A program made the position numbers and the translations under genes. This document shows positions 7,985-15,804 of a stretch of 64,000 bases of DNA, piece after piece; position 1 is the stretch's first letter, and each line of letters begins with the position of its first letter. Location of the stretch: assembly GCA_963826145.1 (NCBI GenBank), contig CAWGVW010000002.1, positions 1,364,001-1,428,000 on the forward strand. Reading direction: 5' to 3'. A model generated the notes under the pieces. It had not been told where the DNA came from, did not search any database, and saw only the letters and a program-made list of their open reading frames with translations. Source of the stretch: JBGPLJ01 sp963826145. Lineage in GTDB: Bacteria; Pseudomonadota; Gammaproteobacteria; Steroidobacterales; Steroidobacteraceae.

Positions 7985-9777
7985 ACGACTTCGTCGTCAA
8001 GCTCGCCAACGTCAACGGGACGGGTTCCGCGAGCGCGAATGGCCTGCTGATGAAGGCCATCTTCCGCATGGGCGTGCCCGTCATGGGCAAGAATTTCTTC
8101 CCGTCGAACATCCAGGGCCTGCCGACCTGGTACGAGATCCGCGTGAGCAAGGATGGCTACGTCTCGCGCTCGGGCTTCGTCGACGTGATGGTCGCCATGA
8201 ACGCGGAAACCTATGCGAAGGACGTCGCCGAGGTGCGCAACGGCGGCTATCTCCTCTATGACTCGACCTGGCCGCGCGACAAGGCGCTGGCGCGCGAAGG
8301 CGTGACGGTCTTCGGCATTCCGCTCGCAAAGCTCTGCAACGAGCACTTCCCGGTCGCGCGCACGCGCATCCTGATGAAGAACGTCGCCTACGTCGGCGCC
8401 ATCGCGGCGCTCATCGATATTGACCTCGGCATCATCGAGCAGCTGCTGCGGGAGGAGTTCGCCTCGAAGCCAAAGCTCATCGATTCGAACCTGCAGGCGA
8501 TCAAGCTCGGCTACGACTATGCAAAGCAGCATTTCCCCTGTCCGCTACCGCTGAAGCTCGAGAAGATGGACCGCACCTCCGGTCACATCATGATCGACGG
8601 CAACACAGCAGCGGCGCTGGGCTGCGTTTACGCGGGGGCGACCGTGGGTGCCTGGTATCCGATCACGCCCTCCACGTCGCTCATGGACGCATTCAAGATG
8701 TTCTGCGAGCAGTACCGCAAGGATCCGGACACCGGTCAGCGCAATTTCTGCATTGTGCAGGCTGAAGACGAGCTCGCCGCCATCGGCATGGTGATCGGCG
8801 CGAACTGGGCGGGTGCACGCGCCTTCACACCGACGAGCGGTCCGGGCATCTCGCTCATGAACGAGTTCCTCGGCTTCGCGTACTATGCGGAGATCCCGAG
8901 CGTCATCTTCGACGTGCAGCGCACCGGTCCCTCGACGGGCATGCCGACCCGCACGCAACAGTGCGACCTCATGCTTTGCGCATACGCCTCGCACGGCGAC
9001 ACCCGGCACGTGTGCCTGTATCCGTCGAATCCGGAAGAGTGCTTCTACATGTCGGTCGAAGCTTTCGACCTCGCCGAGCGCCTGCAGACGCCGGTCTTCG
9101 TCATGACGGACATCGACATCGGCATGAACGACTGGATGTGCCGCGAGCTCAAGTGGAACGACAGCTACCGGCCGGACCGCGGCAAGGTGCTCAATCGCGA
9201 GCAGATCATCGCGCTCAAGGGGCCCCTGCAGCGCTACCTGGACGTCGATGGCGATGGCATCACGTACCGCACGCTCCCTGGCGTCCATGCCAAGGGCGCG
9301 TATTTCACGCGCGGCTCGGGCCACGCGACGAGCGGCAAGTACACCGAGGACGAGGTCGAATACCAGGAAGTCGTCGACAGGCTGCTCGTGAAGTGGGACA
9401 CAGCCAAGAAGCTCGTGCCAAAGCCCGTGCTCACGGGGAGCGGTCGCAACAAGCTCGGCATCCTCTCGCTCGGCAGCTGCGACGGCGCAGTGCGCGAAGC
9501 GACGGATCAGCTGGCCCGACGCGGGCTGCAGTTCGATTACCTGCGCGTCAAGGCTTTCCCGTTCGGCGTCGAGGTGCAGTCCTTCCTCGACTCGCACGAA
9601 CGGGTATTCGTCGTCGAACAGAATCGCGATGCCCAGCTCCTGGGACTGCTCAAGCTCGAGACCGACGTGAATCCCGAGAAGCTGGTGTCGATCCGTCAGT
9701 ACAGCGGCTTGCCGATCGATTGCCGCGTGATCGTCGACGGAGTGTCGGAATCGCTCAGGAAAGTGGTGGCCGCATGA
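7957..9777 (+). CDS. korA: 2-oxoacid:ferredoxin oxidoreductase, fused gamma/alpha subunit
   Basis: Oxidatively decarboxylates a 2-oxoacid, most likely 2-oxoglutarate, to its acyl-CoA with ferredoxin as acceptor. The 606 residues carry a gamma (POR_N-like) domain at about 1-190 starting VKLANVNGTGSASANGLL, then the alpha pyrimidine-binding domain with GAWYPITPSTSLMD and QAEDELAAIGMVIGA, then domain II near the C-terminus. The start is ATG 7957, inside the end of the reductase gene and preceded by GGGGGA. Its stop overlaps the beta-subunit start. Substrate specificity cannot be read from sequence alone. Confidence 0.88.
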   Translation: MQETQPSRINDFVVKLANVNGTGSASANGLLMKAIFRMGVPVMGKNFFPSNIQGLPTWYEIRVSKDGYVSRSGFVDVMVAMNAETYAKDVAEVRNGGYLLYDSTWPRDKALAREGVTVFGIPLAKLCNEHFPVARTRILMKNVAYVGAIAALIDIDLGIIEQLLREEFASKPKLIDSNLQAIKLGYDYAKQHFPCPLPLKLEKMDRTSGHIMIDGNTAAALGCVYAGATVGAWYPITPSTSLMDAFKMFCEQYRKDPDTGQRNFCIVQAEDELAAIGMVIGANWAGARAFTPTSGPGISLMNEFLGFAYYAEIPSVIFDVQRTGPSTGMPTRTQQCDLMLCAYASHGDTRHVCLYPSNPEECFYMSVEAFDLAERLQTPVFVMTDIDIGMNDWMCRELKWNDSYRPDRGKVLNREQIIALKGPLQRYLDVDGDGITYRTLPGVHAKGAYFTRGSGHATSGKYTEDEVEYQEVVDRLLVKWDTAKKLVPKPVLTGSGRNKLGILSLGSCDGAVREATDQLARRGLQFDYLRVKAFPFGVEVQSFLDSHERVFVVEQNRDAQLLGLLKLETDVNPEKLVSIRQYSGLPIDCRVIVDGVSESLRKVVAA

Positions 9778-10991
9778 GTTTCATTGCCAAGCCCAAGATC
9801 AACCATCCGGACATGCCGAAGAATGCCCTCGGGCTCACGGCGCGCCAGTACGAAGGCGCGATGTCGACGCTCTGCGCGGGTTGCGGGCACGATTCCATCA
9901 CAGCGGCGATTACCCAGGCGATCTGGGAGCTGGCGATACCGCCGGAGCGCATCGCCAAGATGAGCGGCATCGGCTGTTCGTCGAAGACCACGGCCTATTT
10001 CGTCGGCAACGCGCATGGCATCAATTCGGTCCATGGCCGCATGCCGGCGGTCGCGACCGGCGCCAACGTCGCGAACCGGGAGCTCTATTACATCGGCGTA
10101 TCGGGCGACGGCGATACGCTCTCGATCGGCCTCGGCCAGTTCGCACACACGATCCGCCGCAATCTGGACATGCTCTACGTGATCGAGAACAACGGCGTGT
10201 ACGGCCTCACCAAGGGCCAGTTCTCGGCGTCCGCGGACCTTGGCAGCAAGGCGAAGCGGGGCGAGGTGAATGCCTTTGCGCCGATCGATCCGGTGCTCTT
10301 CGGAATGAGTCTTGGGGCAAGTTTTGTTGCCCGCGGGTTCTCAGGCGACAAGGCGCAGCTGGTGCCGCTCCTGAAGGCCGGCCTCATGCACGAAGGCTTC
10401 GCGCTCATCGATGTGATTTCGCCCTGCGTCACCTTCAATGACCACGAGGGCTCGACCAAGAGCTACGCTCATACGCGCAAGTACTCGACGCAAGTCATCA
10501 GCGCCGACTATGTGCCAAGGGCGGAAGCCATCACCGTTACTTATGAGCCCGGCACGGCAATCCCGGTCCAGATGCACGATGGCAGCACGGTGGTGCTCCA
10601 CAAGGTCGCCGCCGACTACGATCCGACCGATCGCAGCAAGGCGCTCGGGTATCTGCAGGAACATCGCGCAAAAGGCGAGATCGTTACCGGCCTCCTCTAT
10701 ATGGAGGAGAACCGCCCGGACTTTCACGGCACGGTCAACTCGGCGGCGACGCCGCTCGTCAATCTGCCGATGGAAAAGCTGATCCCGGGCGACGCCGTGT
10801 TGAGAGATCTGCAGAAGAGACTACGCCTGAGAAATGGGGACATTGCTGACTTCGCGACGCAGAAGCGCGATATCAGGAATGTCCCCATTTCTTACCTCGT
10901 CAGGGTCGTAATGCCGCTATCGGTCGACACGAGCAATACGTCCGCCGGTCGCCGCGCGAAGAGACCTACCGAGACCACACCTGCGATCTGA
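9774..10991 (+). CDS. korB: 2-oxoacid:ferredoxin oxidoreductase, beta subunit (C-terminus altered)
   Basis: Thiamine-diphosphate-binding beta subunit. Key motifs are CAGCGHDSITAA (Cys pair plus TPP contact), SGIGCSSKT and the TPP/Mg motif GDGDTLSIGLGQ, followed by ENNGVYGLTKGQ. ATG 9774 overlaps the alpha stop by four bases. From about residue 352 the frame runs through an inverted repeat (10830-10892) and then 100 bases antisense to rpiA, so the last ~53 of 405 residues are unlikely to be ancestral. The native stop was probably lost when the repeat arrived. Confidence 0.88.
   Translation: MSFIAKPKINHPDMPKNALGLTARQYEGAMSTLCAGCGHDSITAAITQAIWELAIPPERIAKMSGIGCSSKTTAYFVGNAHGINSVHGRMPAVATGANVANRELYYIGVSGDGDTLSIGLGQFAHTIRRNLDMLYVIENNGVYGLTKGQFSASADLGSKAKRGEVNAFAPIDPVLFGMSLGASFVARGFSGDKAQLVPLLKAGLMHEGFALIDVISPCVTFNDHEGSTKSYAHTRKYSTQVISADYVPRAEAITVTYEPGTAIPVQMHDGSTVVLHKVAADYDPTDRSKALGYLQEHRAKGEIVTGLLYMEENRPDFHGTVNSAATPLVNLPMEKLIPGDAVLRDLQKRLRLRNGDIADFATQKRDIRNVPISYLVRVVMPLSVDTSNTSAGRRAKRPTETTPAI
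10830..10892. repeat. inverted repeat between convergent korB and rpiA
   Basis: Arms 10830-10856 and 10866-10892 match in 15 perfect outer bases (AGAAATGGGGACATT) and then nearly perfectly to CGCG, around a 9-base loop. The right arm ends on the first base of the rpiA stop codon (10892-10894), and the whole element is translated in the korB frame. The GGGGACATT core differs from the GGGG(T/A)CAGAT family elsewhere in the window. Confidence 0.82.
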
Positions 10992-11551
10992 TTGATCGCG
11001 GTCTCGAGTGCCGGTGGGTCCGTGATCCTCAAGCCCCGGACATCGAGGATCTGATTGCCGTTGTCGGTGGTGATGCCTTCGCGCCACAACGGCGTCCCGC
11101 CGAGCTTCACGAGCTCGCGGGCGACGTAGCTGCGCGCCATCGGGATGACTTCGACCGGGAGTGCAAAACGGCCCAGGACGTCGACGACCTTCGAGTCATC
11201 GACGATGCATATGAAGCGTTTGGCGACGGCGGCGACGATTTTTTCACGGGTGAGCGCGGCGCCACCGCCCTTGATGAGGCACAGGCGCCGGTCCGCTTCA
11301 TCGGCGCCGTCGACATAGCAGTCGAAACCGTCCACGGCATTCAAATCGAGCACTTCGATGCCGGCGGCGCGCAATCGGGCAGTGGAGGCTTCGGAGCTCG
11401 AGACGGCACCCGCCAAGTGCATCCTGCTCGCGGCGAGCGCCTCGATGAAGAAGTTGACGGTCGATCCGGTGCCGACTCCGATGATGGAATCGCTCTTGAT
11501 CTCGGCGAGCGCAGCGGCGGCGACTCGCTTTTTCTTCTCGTCCTGGTTCAC
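10892..11551 (-). CDS. rpiA: ribose-5-phosphate isomerase A
   Basis: Interconverts ribose-5-phosphate and ribulose-5-phosphate. The 219-residue protein has all RpiA signatures: IGVGTGSTVNFFIEAL, VDGADEADRRL, LIKGGGAALTREKIVA and the C-terminal GLFARRPADVLLV. It starts with GTG at 11551. Its 3' end overlaps the extended korB frame, and its stop codon abuts a palindromic repeat. With rpe at the start of the window, two steps of the non-oxidative pentose phosphate pathway are present but not linked. Confidence 0.96.
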   Translation of the reverse strand: MNQDEKKKRVAAAALAEIKSDSIIGVGTGSTVNFFIEALAASRMHLAGAVSSSEASTARLRAAGIEVLDLNAVDGFDCYVDGADEADRRLCLIKGGGAALTREKIVAAVAKRFICIVDDSKVVDVLGRFALPVEVIPMARSYVARELVKLGGTPLWREGITTDNGNQILDVRGLRITDPPALETAINQIAGVVSVGLFARRPADVLLVSTDSGITTLTR

Positions 11552-11606
11552 GCTGGCGGCCCCGGTAATTACAGCGTCAAACGCAACTCGCGGACTGCAG
11601 AAACAA

Positions 11607-11630
11607 CTGTGCCCGCTTGCGCGGGCACAG
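11607..11630 (-). terminator. intrinsic terminator of the small lysine-rich ORF
   Basis: CTGTGCCCGC (11607-11616) and GCGGGCACAG (11621-11630) form a 10-bp GC stem with a four-base loop. Read on the minus strand the stem is followed by TTGTTTCT. It lies between the small ORF and rpiA, and would separate the two transcripts. Confidence 0.7.
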
Positions 11631-11702
11631 AGTTATCAGATCGGACGAGCTTCAGTTTTGACCGAAGTCGGAACCGTTGCCGGTCCGATTACTGAAGGGC
11701 GA

Positions 11703-11753
11703 CTACTTCTTTTTCGAAGCCTTCTTCTTGCCCTTCTTCTTTGCCTTAGCCAT
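11703..11753 (-). CDS. 16-residue lysine-rich peptide (small ORF)
   Basis: The codons encode MAKAKKKGKKKASKKK followed by TAG: 11 of 16 residues are lysine and none is acidic. GGAG lies six bases before the ATG. A promoter with 17-bp spacing lies just upstream and a GC-rich terminator downstream, so the ORF sits in its own short transcript of about 180 nt. No family is recognised. The peptide could bind nucleic acid or the ribosome, or the RNA itself could be the product. Confidence 0.55.
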   Translation of the reverse strand: MAKAKKKGKKKASKKK

Positions 11754-11786
11754 GTGAATCTCCATGTCGGGTTAGTCCGGTATCGA

Positions 11787-11815
11787 TATATACATAAATC
11801 AAAACTTGGAAGCAA
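11787..11815 (-). promoter_or_regulatory. sigma70-type promoter of the small lysine-rich ORF
   Basis: On the minus strand TTGCTT (11815-11810) is followed after exactly 17 bases by TATATA (11792-11787). The predicted start is near 11780, about 27 bases before the ATG. The surrounding DNA is unusually AT-rich for this window. Confidence 0.6.
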
Positions 11816-11876
11816 TAGCGCGCGCGAAGATTTTCATGCGCCGACACTCTCGCGGATGCGCGAATCGACACTCACA

Positions 11877-12344
11877 TCACGATGCGAGACCCAAAATAAA
11901 TTGCCATTCGCTCTTCGTGACGGGCATGACGGAGAGCCGACTGCCCTTGCGCAACAGGATCATGTCCTTCAATGGTCCGCCGGCATACGCACGCAGTTCA
12001 TCGAGTGTGACGGCGCGCGCGAACACGCGCTCGAGGCGCACGTCGACCATGAACCAGCGCGGATTCTTCGGATCGCTGTCGCCGTCGTAGTGATGATGGC
12101 CGCGCTGGAACGCAGTCGTGTCCGGATACCCGCCCTTCACAACGGTCACGATGCCGACGATGCCCGGCACCTCGCAGCTCGAGTGATAGAAGAACGCCTG
12201 ATCGCCCTTCTTCATGTCATCGCGCAGCATGTTGCGGGCCTGGTAGTTGCGCACGCCGTCCCATGCGGCGGTCTTGCGGGGCGCTTTCGCCAGGTGTTCG
12301 ATGCCGAACGTGTCCGGTTCGGACTTCAGCAGCCAGTAATTCAT
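11877..12344 (-). CDS. EVE domain-containing protein
   Basis: A 155-residue EVE (PUA-like) domain protein of the Thy28-like family, thought to recognise modified bases in DNA or RNA. The signature starts MNYWLLKSEPDTFG and includes WDGVRNYQARNMLRDDMKKGD and FFYHSSCEVPGIVG, as in family members. Its ATG overlaps the fau stop (TGA) by three bases, so it is co-transcribed after fau. No partner gene suggests a specific modification. Confidence 0.92.
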   Translation of the reverse strand: MNYWLLKSEPDTFGIEHLAKAPRKTAAWDGVRNYQARNMLRDDMKKGDQAFFYHSSCEVPGIVGIVTVVKGGYPDTTAFQRGHHHYDGDSDPKNPRWFMVDVRLERVFARAVTLDELRAYAGGPLKDMILLRKGSRLSVMPVTKSEWQFILGLAS

Positions 12345-12928
12345 GAGTCGGCCCTGTAGATGCGGCGATCCGTGACGATGACGTGCATGGGTACGTCCCA
12401 GCGCTTGCGCTCGAGCGATTCCACGCGTTGAAAATCATAGGCGAAGCCGACGACGAGCGGCCGACGCCATTCGTTTCGCAATGCCAGATGCGCCAGTGCG
12501 CGGTCGTAGTAGCCCGCGCCGGATCCGAGCCGCGTACCCGAGGCATCGAACGCGACGAGCGGCACGATGACGACGTCCATCCAGCGGGCCGGGAGTGCGC
12601 CGTTGAGCCCGACCGGTTCTGGAATGCCATAGGGGTTCGATCGGTACGGCTCGCGCAGCGGAACGAAGGTCATGCGAAAAGCCCGAGTGTGCGTAACTCG
12701 CGGCACGAACAACTGGCAGCCGCGGCTTTCGGCAATTCGACGCAACGATTCGGTTGGAAGCTCGCCGCGAACCGCCGTATAGAGTGCAATACGAGTGCCG
12801 CCGCGCAGGATGCCGAGCAGGGACAGTCGCCGAGCCGCCTGGCGTGCGAGCCGCTCGCGCACGTTCGGGGACAGATCGCGGCATGCCTGGCGCATTCGCC
12901 GGCGAATGAGCGCGGGGGTGTCGCTCAT
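12341..12928 (-). CDS. fau: 5-formyltetrahydrofolate cyclo-ligase
   Basis: Converts 5-formyl-THF to 5,10-methenyl-THF with ATP, recycling folate; also called YgfA. The 195-residue frame contains RRRMRQACRDLS, the ATP-binding RLGSGAGYYDRAL motif and VIVPLVAFDASGTRLG. The ATG at 12928 was chosen over upstream codons because homology begins there. It follows zapA and 6S RNA in the same direction, the arrangement known in E. coli and many gammaproteobacteria. Confidence 0.92.
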   Translation of the reverse strand: MSDTPALIRRRMRQACRDLSPNVRERLARQAARRLSLLGILRGGTRIALYTAVRGELPTESLRRIAESRGCQLFVPRVTHTRAFRMTFVPLREPYRSNPYGIPEPVGLNGALPARWMDVVIVPLVAFDASGTRLGSGAGYYDRALAHLALRNEWRRPLVVGFAYDFQRVESLERKRWDVPMHVIVTDRRIYRADS

Positions 12929-12964
12929 GTGGCTCACGGGGCGTTGCTTTCGATGCGGGAAGAG

Positions 12965-13160
12965 AGTGGCGCCACCCACCTGTGCCGGTGCAGACCGTTG
13001 CTCTCGAACCAGAGCAACAAGTGGGACAGGTCGCGGCACTTAAGGCTTTCCGCTCGAGGCGGACTTGCACAATGCTGCCGACATACCTGACGTCCCATGG
13101 GTTTCAAAATTAGGGTCGAGAGGTATCCCGATCCGCTGTCGAACACCGCAGGTGGCGCCG
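12965..13160 (-). ncRNA. ssrS: 6S RNA
   Basis: Regulatory RNA that mimics an open promoter and sequesters sigma70 RNA polymerase. It lies between zapA and fau, its usual place. The minus strand carries the conserved segment AAAGCCTTAAG followed by a small hairpin (TTGCTCT/GAGAGCAA). GGCGCCACC at 13159-13151 pairs perfectly with GGTGGCGCC at 12976-12968, giving a closing stem and an RNA of about 190 nt. TACAAT (13172-13167) sits correctly as a -10 box. Exact ends are approximate. Confidence 0.75.
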
Positions 13161-13166
13161 AGTCCG

Positions 13167-13172
13167 ATTGTA
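13167..13172 (-). promoter_or_regulatory. -10 box of the 6S RNA promoter
   Basis: TACAAT on the minus strand, about seven bases before the predicted 5' end at 13160. The -35 region is not convincing; it falls in GC-rich sequence containing the palindrome GTGCCAGGCAC (13188-13198). Confidence 0.45.
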
Positions 13173-13233
13173 ACGGAACGGGGACGGTGCCAGGCACGTG
13201 CTTTCGGGCTTAATGTGAGGCGCAGCGCAAAGG

Positions 13234-13321
13234 GGGAAAAAGGGGGACAGATCTATTTTTGTGCCATGCGCAGCCGTGCCGCCTGCGCCGTTGGCAAAAA
13301 TAAATCTGTCCTCTTTTTCCC
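13234..13321. repeat. imperfect inverted repeat at the 3' end of zapA
   Basis: The arms (about 13234-13262 and 13293-13321) match except for a few differences and carry GGGGGACAGATCTATTTTT, with GGGAAAAA on the outside. This is the same core as the repeat at 519-595. The last base of the right arm is the first base of the zapA stop codon (13321-13323). The element sits between zapA and the 6S RNA promoter and would terminate zapA transcripts. Confidence 0.85.
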
Positions 13322-13632
13322 TACAGTTCCAGCTGCTGGCCTTTCTGCAGCGCGGATTCGACACGTTCGCGCAAGGATTTCAAACGCGCACCGACATCGC
13401 TCGCCATTGCGCCATCGGCCTGGCGGAACTTCAGCACTTCGTTCGCGAGATTGAGCGCCGCCATGACGGCGATACGGTCGAGTCCCACGACTTTACCGCT
13501 GTCACGGATCTCGCGCATCTTGGCATTGAGAAGCTCCGCACTGTCCAGCAGGTCCGAACGTTCGCTCGGAGGGCAGGCGACGTGGTATTCCTTCTCGAGG
13601 ATACGGACGCTCACCCGCGCGGACTCCGTCAC
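13321..13632 (-). CDS. zapA: cell division protein ZapA
   Basis: Z-ring stabiliser that bundles FtsZ filaments. The 103-residue protein begins VSVRILEKEYHVACPPSERSDL, the ZapA globular head that starts RILGKEY-like in homologues. It continues into a long helix with LDRIAVMAALNLANEVL and a coiled-coil tail rich in Leu/Arg/Glu. Its start overlaps the upstream coiled-coil gene by four bases. Downstream come the repeat and 6S RNA. Confidence 0.93.
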   Translation of the reverse strand: MTESARVSVRILEKEYHVACPPSERSDLLDSAELLNAKMREIRDSGKVVGLDRIAVMAALNLANEVLKFRQADGAMASDVGARLKSLRERVESALQKGQQLEL

Positions 13633-13862
13633 GCGCCGTGCTCCATCGCCTTCAGGCGACCGATCATTGCCTCGACCCGGGCGCGCACCTGCTCGTTCTT
13701 CTGCAGGAGGTTCGCGCGGTCGGACGTCAGGGCGTCCTGGCGCTGATGCAGGGCCCGATTTTCTTCTTTGAGCTGCGTGACGATCGTGACCAGGTCATCG
13801 ACACGTCGTTCGAGCTTTTTGAGTTCGTTATCCACTGGTATTTTTGCCGACGATTCCCCCAT
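13629..13862 (-). CDS. small coiled-coil protein (TIGR02449/ZapB-like)
   Basis: A 77-residue protein that is almost entirely a predicted coiled coil: LKKLERRVDDLVTIVTQLKE followed by heptads with Leu/Val at a and d. The family is found upstream of zapA in gammaproteobacteria and resembles ZapB in size and structure, so a cell-division role is inferred from linkage. It overlaps zapA by ATGA. No catalytic motif is present. Confidence 0.85.
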   Translation of the reverse strand: MGESSAKIPVDNELKKLERRVDDLVTIVTQLKEENRALHQRQDALTSDRANLLQKNEQVRARVEAMIGRLKAMEHGA

Positions 13863-13918
13863 GGACCGTCAATATAGAGCCGGCCCCCGGGATGGTCAAT
13901 TACGGCTACGATAGCTTT

Positions 13919-14479
13919 ATGTTCAGCGTTGGCTTCGACGAATTCGAGCGCGTGCTGTCGGACGCCGGCTCCTACACGGCCGCGGGCGAAGCGCACGGCT
14001 CGCTGTGCGGTGCCCTGTCCGCTATGGCCAACTACCGGCTTGAAGACTGGATGGGAGAGCTGCTGCCGAACGGCCGGGAAACGGCCGAATCGTCCGCGGA
14101 ACTGTTCGCACTCATCTTCACGGAAACCTCGCGCTCCCTTGCTGGTCTCGCCATGGAGTTCGAACCGCTCTTGCCTGACGATGACGCGCCGCTATCCGTG
14201 CGTGCCGCGTCGCTCGGCGGCTGGTGCCAGGGCTTTCTGTACGGAATCGGCGCCGGCAAGCTCGCTTCGGTCGAGGAACTGCCGGGGGACCTGCCGGAAG
14301 TCATCCGCGACTTCACCGAAATCAGCCGCGCGGCGGTCGATGAGAAGGATTCGGTCGAAACGAACGAGCAGGCCTACACGGAGCTCGTGGAATTCGTGCG
14401 GGTGAGCGCCCAGCTCGTATTCGACGAGCTTGCACCCCTGCGCGAGGACATGCTCTCGCGGCTCGAGGCGCTGCACTGA
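13919..14479 (+). CDS. ygfB: YgfB/YecA family protein (UPF0149)
   Basis: An all-helical UPF0149 protein of about 186 residues. Family landmarks are the early AGEAHGSLCGALSAM helix, SLGGWCQGFLYGIG and the C-terminal YTELVEFVRVSAQLVFDEL. The start is uncertain: ATG 13919 gives the length closest to homologues, while ATG 13892 adds nine residues. The stop shares one base with the pepP start. The ygfB-pepP-ubiH-ubiI order matches E. coli. Confidence 0.9.
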   Translation: MFSVGFDEFERVLSDAGSYTAAGEAHGSLCGALSAMANYRLEDWMGELLPNGRETAESSAELFALIFTETSRSLAGLAMEFEPLLPDDDAPLSVRAASLGGWCQGFLYGIGAGKLASVEELPGDLPEVIRDFTEISRAAVDEKDSVETNEQAYTELVEFVRVSAQLVFDELAPLREDMLSRLEALH

Positions 14480-15801
14480 TGGTGCCCCGCAGCCCCGTCC
14501 GGCGCGACGAATTCGCGCAGCGGCGCCGGCAGCTCATGCGCATGATGGGGAAGGGCGCAATCGCCATCCTGCCGGCCGCGCCGGTGCGCATGCGCAACAA
14601 CGACGTCGAATACGCGTACCGGCAGGACAGCGATTTTTTCTACCTGACCGGATTTTCGGAGCCGGAGGCTGTGGCCGTCCTCATCCCGGGGCGGGTACAG
14701 GGCGAGTACATCCTGTTTGTGCGCGATCGCGACCCGCAGCGCGAGACCTGGGACGGCGCCCGCGCGGGCACGGAGGGCGCGACGCGCCAGTACGGCGCGG
14801 ACGATGCCTTCCCGATCGCCGACATCGACGAAATCCTGCCCGGCCTCCTTGAGGATCGGAGCCGCGTCCTCTACACGATGGGCATTCACCAGGATTTCGA
14901 CCAGCGGGTGGTCGGTTGGGTGAATGGTCTCAGGGCGCTCGGCAAGCAGGGCACGCAGACGCCGCATGAATTCGTCGCACTCGATCACCTGCTGCACGAC
15001 ATGCGGCTCTACAAGAGCCGCGGCGAGCTCGACACGCTGCGCCGCTCGGCGCGCATCGCGGTTACGGCGCACCGGCGGGCCATGAGCTTTTGCCGGCCGG
15101 GACGCTGGGAATACGAGGTGATGGCCGAGATCATCCACGAGTTCCGGCGCAACGATGCGGAAACGTCGTATCAGCCGATCGTCGGCTCCGGCCGCAACTC
15201 CTGCGTACTGCACTACCGGGACAACAATGCAGAGCTCAAGGACGGCGATCTGCTCCTGATCGATGCGGGCTGCGAATTTCGTTACTACGCGTCCGACATC
15301 ACGCGCACGCTTCCGGTGAGCGGCCGCTATTCGGCCGAGCAACGCGCGGTCTACGAAGTGGTGCTCGAGGCGCAGCGCGCGGCGATCGCAAAAGTGCGGG
15401 CGGGCAACCACTGGAACGAACCGCACGACGCCGCAGTGCGCGCCATCACGCAGGGCCTCGTGAAGCTCGGGCTCCTCAAGGGCAAGCCCGCGGCGCTCAT
15501 CAAGGAGGCCGCCTATAAACCCTTCTTCATGCATCGCACCGGTCACTGGATCGGCATGGACGTGCACGACGTCGGCGACTACAAAGTCGACGGCGAATGG
15601 CGCGTGCTCGAGCCCGGCATGGTGACGACCGTCGAGCCGGGCATCTACATCCCCGCAGGCATGCCGAAGGTGGCGCGCAAGTGGTGGAATATCGGCATAC
15701 GCATCGAAGACGACGTCGCCGTGACGCGCGGCGCGCCCGAGGTGCTGACCGGCGAGCTGCCGGTCGAACCCGACGACATCGAACGCGCGATGCACGGGTG
15801 A
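14479..15801 (+). CDS. pepP: Xaa-Pro aminopeptidase
   Basis: Dinuclear manganese peptidase removing N-terminal residues next to proline, cytosolic. Of the 440 residues, about 1-170 form the creatinase-like N-domain (NNDVEYAYRQDSDFFYLTGF) and the rest the pita-bread catalytic domain. Metal ligands are seen in LLIDAGCEF, YASDITRTLPV, FMHRTGHWIGMDVHD, VEPGIYIPAG and IRIEDDVAV. ATG overlaps the ygfB stop by one base, and ubiH starts 3 bp after the stop. Confidence 0.96.
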   Translation: MVPRSPVRRDEFAQRRRQLMRMMGKGAIAILPAAPVRMRNNDVEYAYRQDSDFFYLTGFSEPEAVAVLIPGRVQGEYILFVRDRDPQRETWDGARAGTEGATRQYGADDAFPIADIDEILPGLLEDRSRVLYTMGIHQDFDQRVVGWVNGLRALGKQGTQTPHEFVALDHLLHDMRLYKSRGELDTLRRSARIAVTAHRRAMSFCRPGRWEYEVMAEIIHEFRRNDAETSYQPIVGSGRNSCVLHYRDNNAELKDGDLLLIDAGCEFRYYASDITRTLPVSGRYSAEQRAVYEVVLEAQRAAIAKVRAGNHWNEPHDAAVRAITQGLVKLGLLKGKPAALIKEAAYKPFFMHRTGHWIGMDVHDVGDYKVDGEWRVLEPGMVTTVEPGIYIPAGMPKVARKWWNIGIRIEDDVAVTRGAPEVLTGELPVEPDDIERAMHG

Positions 15802-15804
15802 CGC

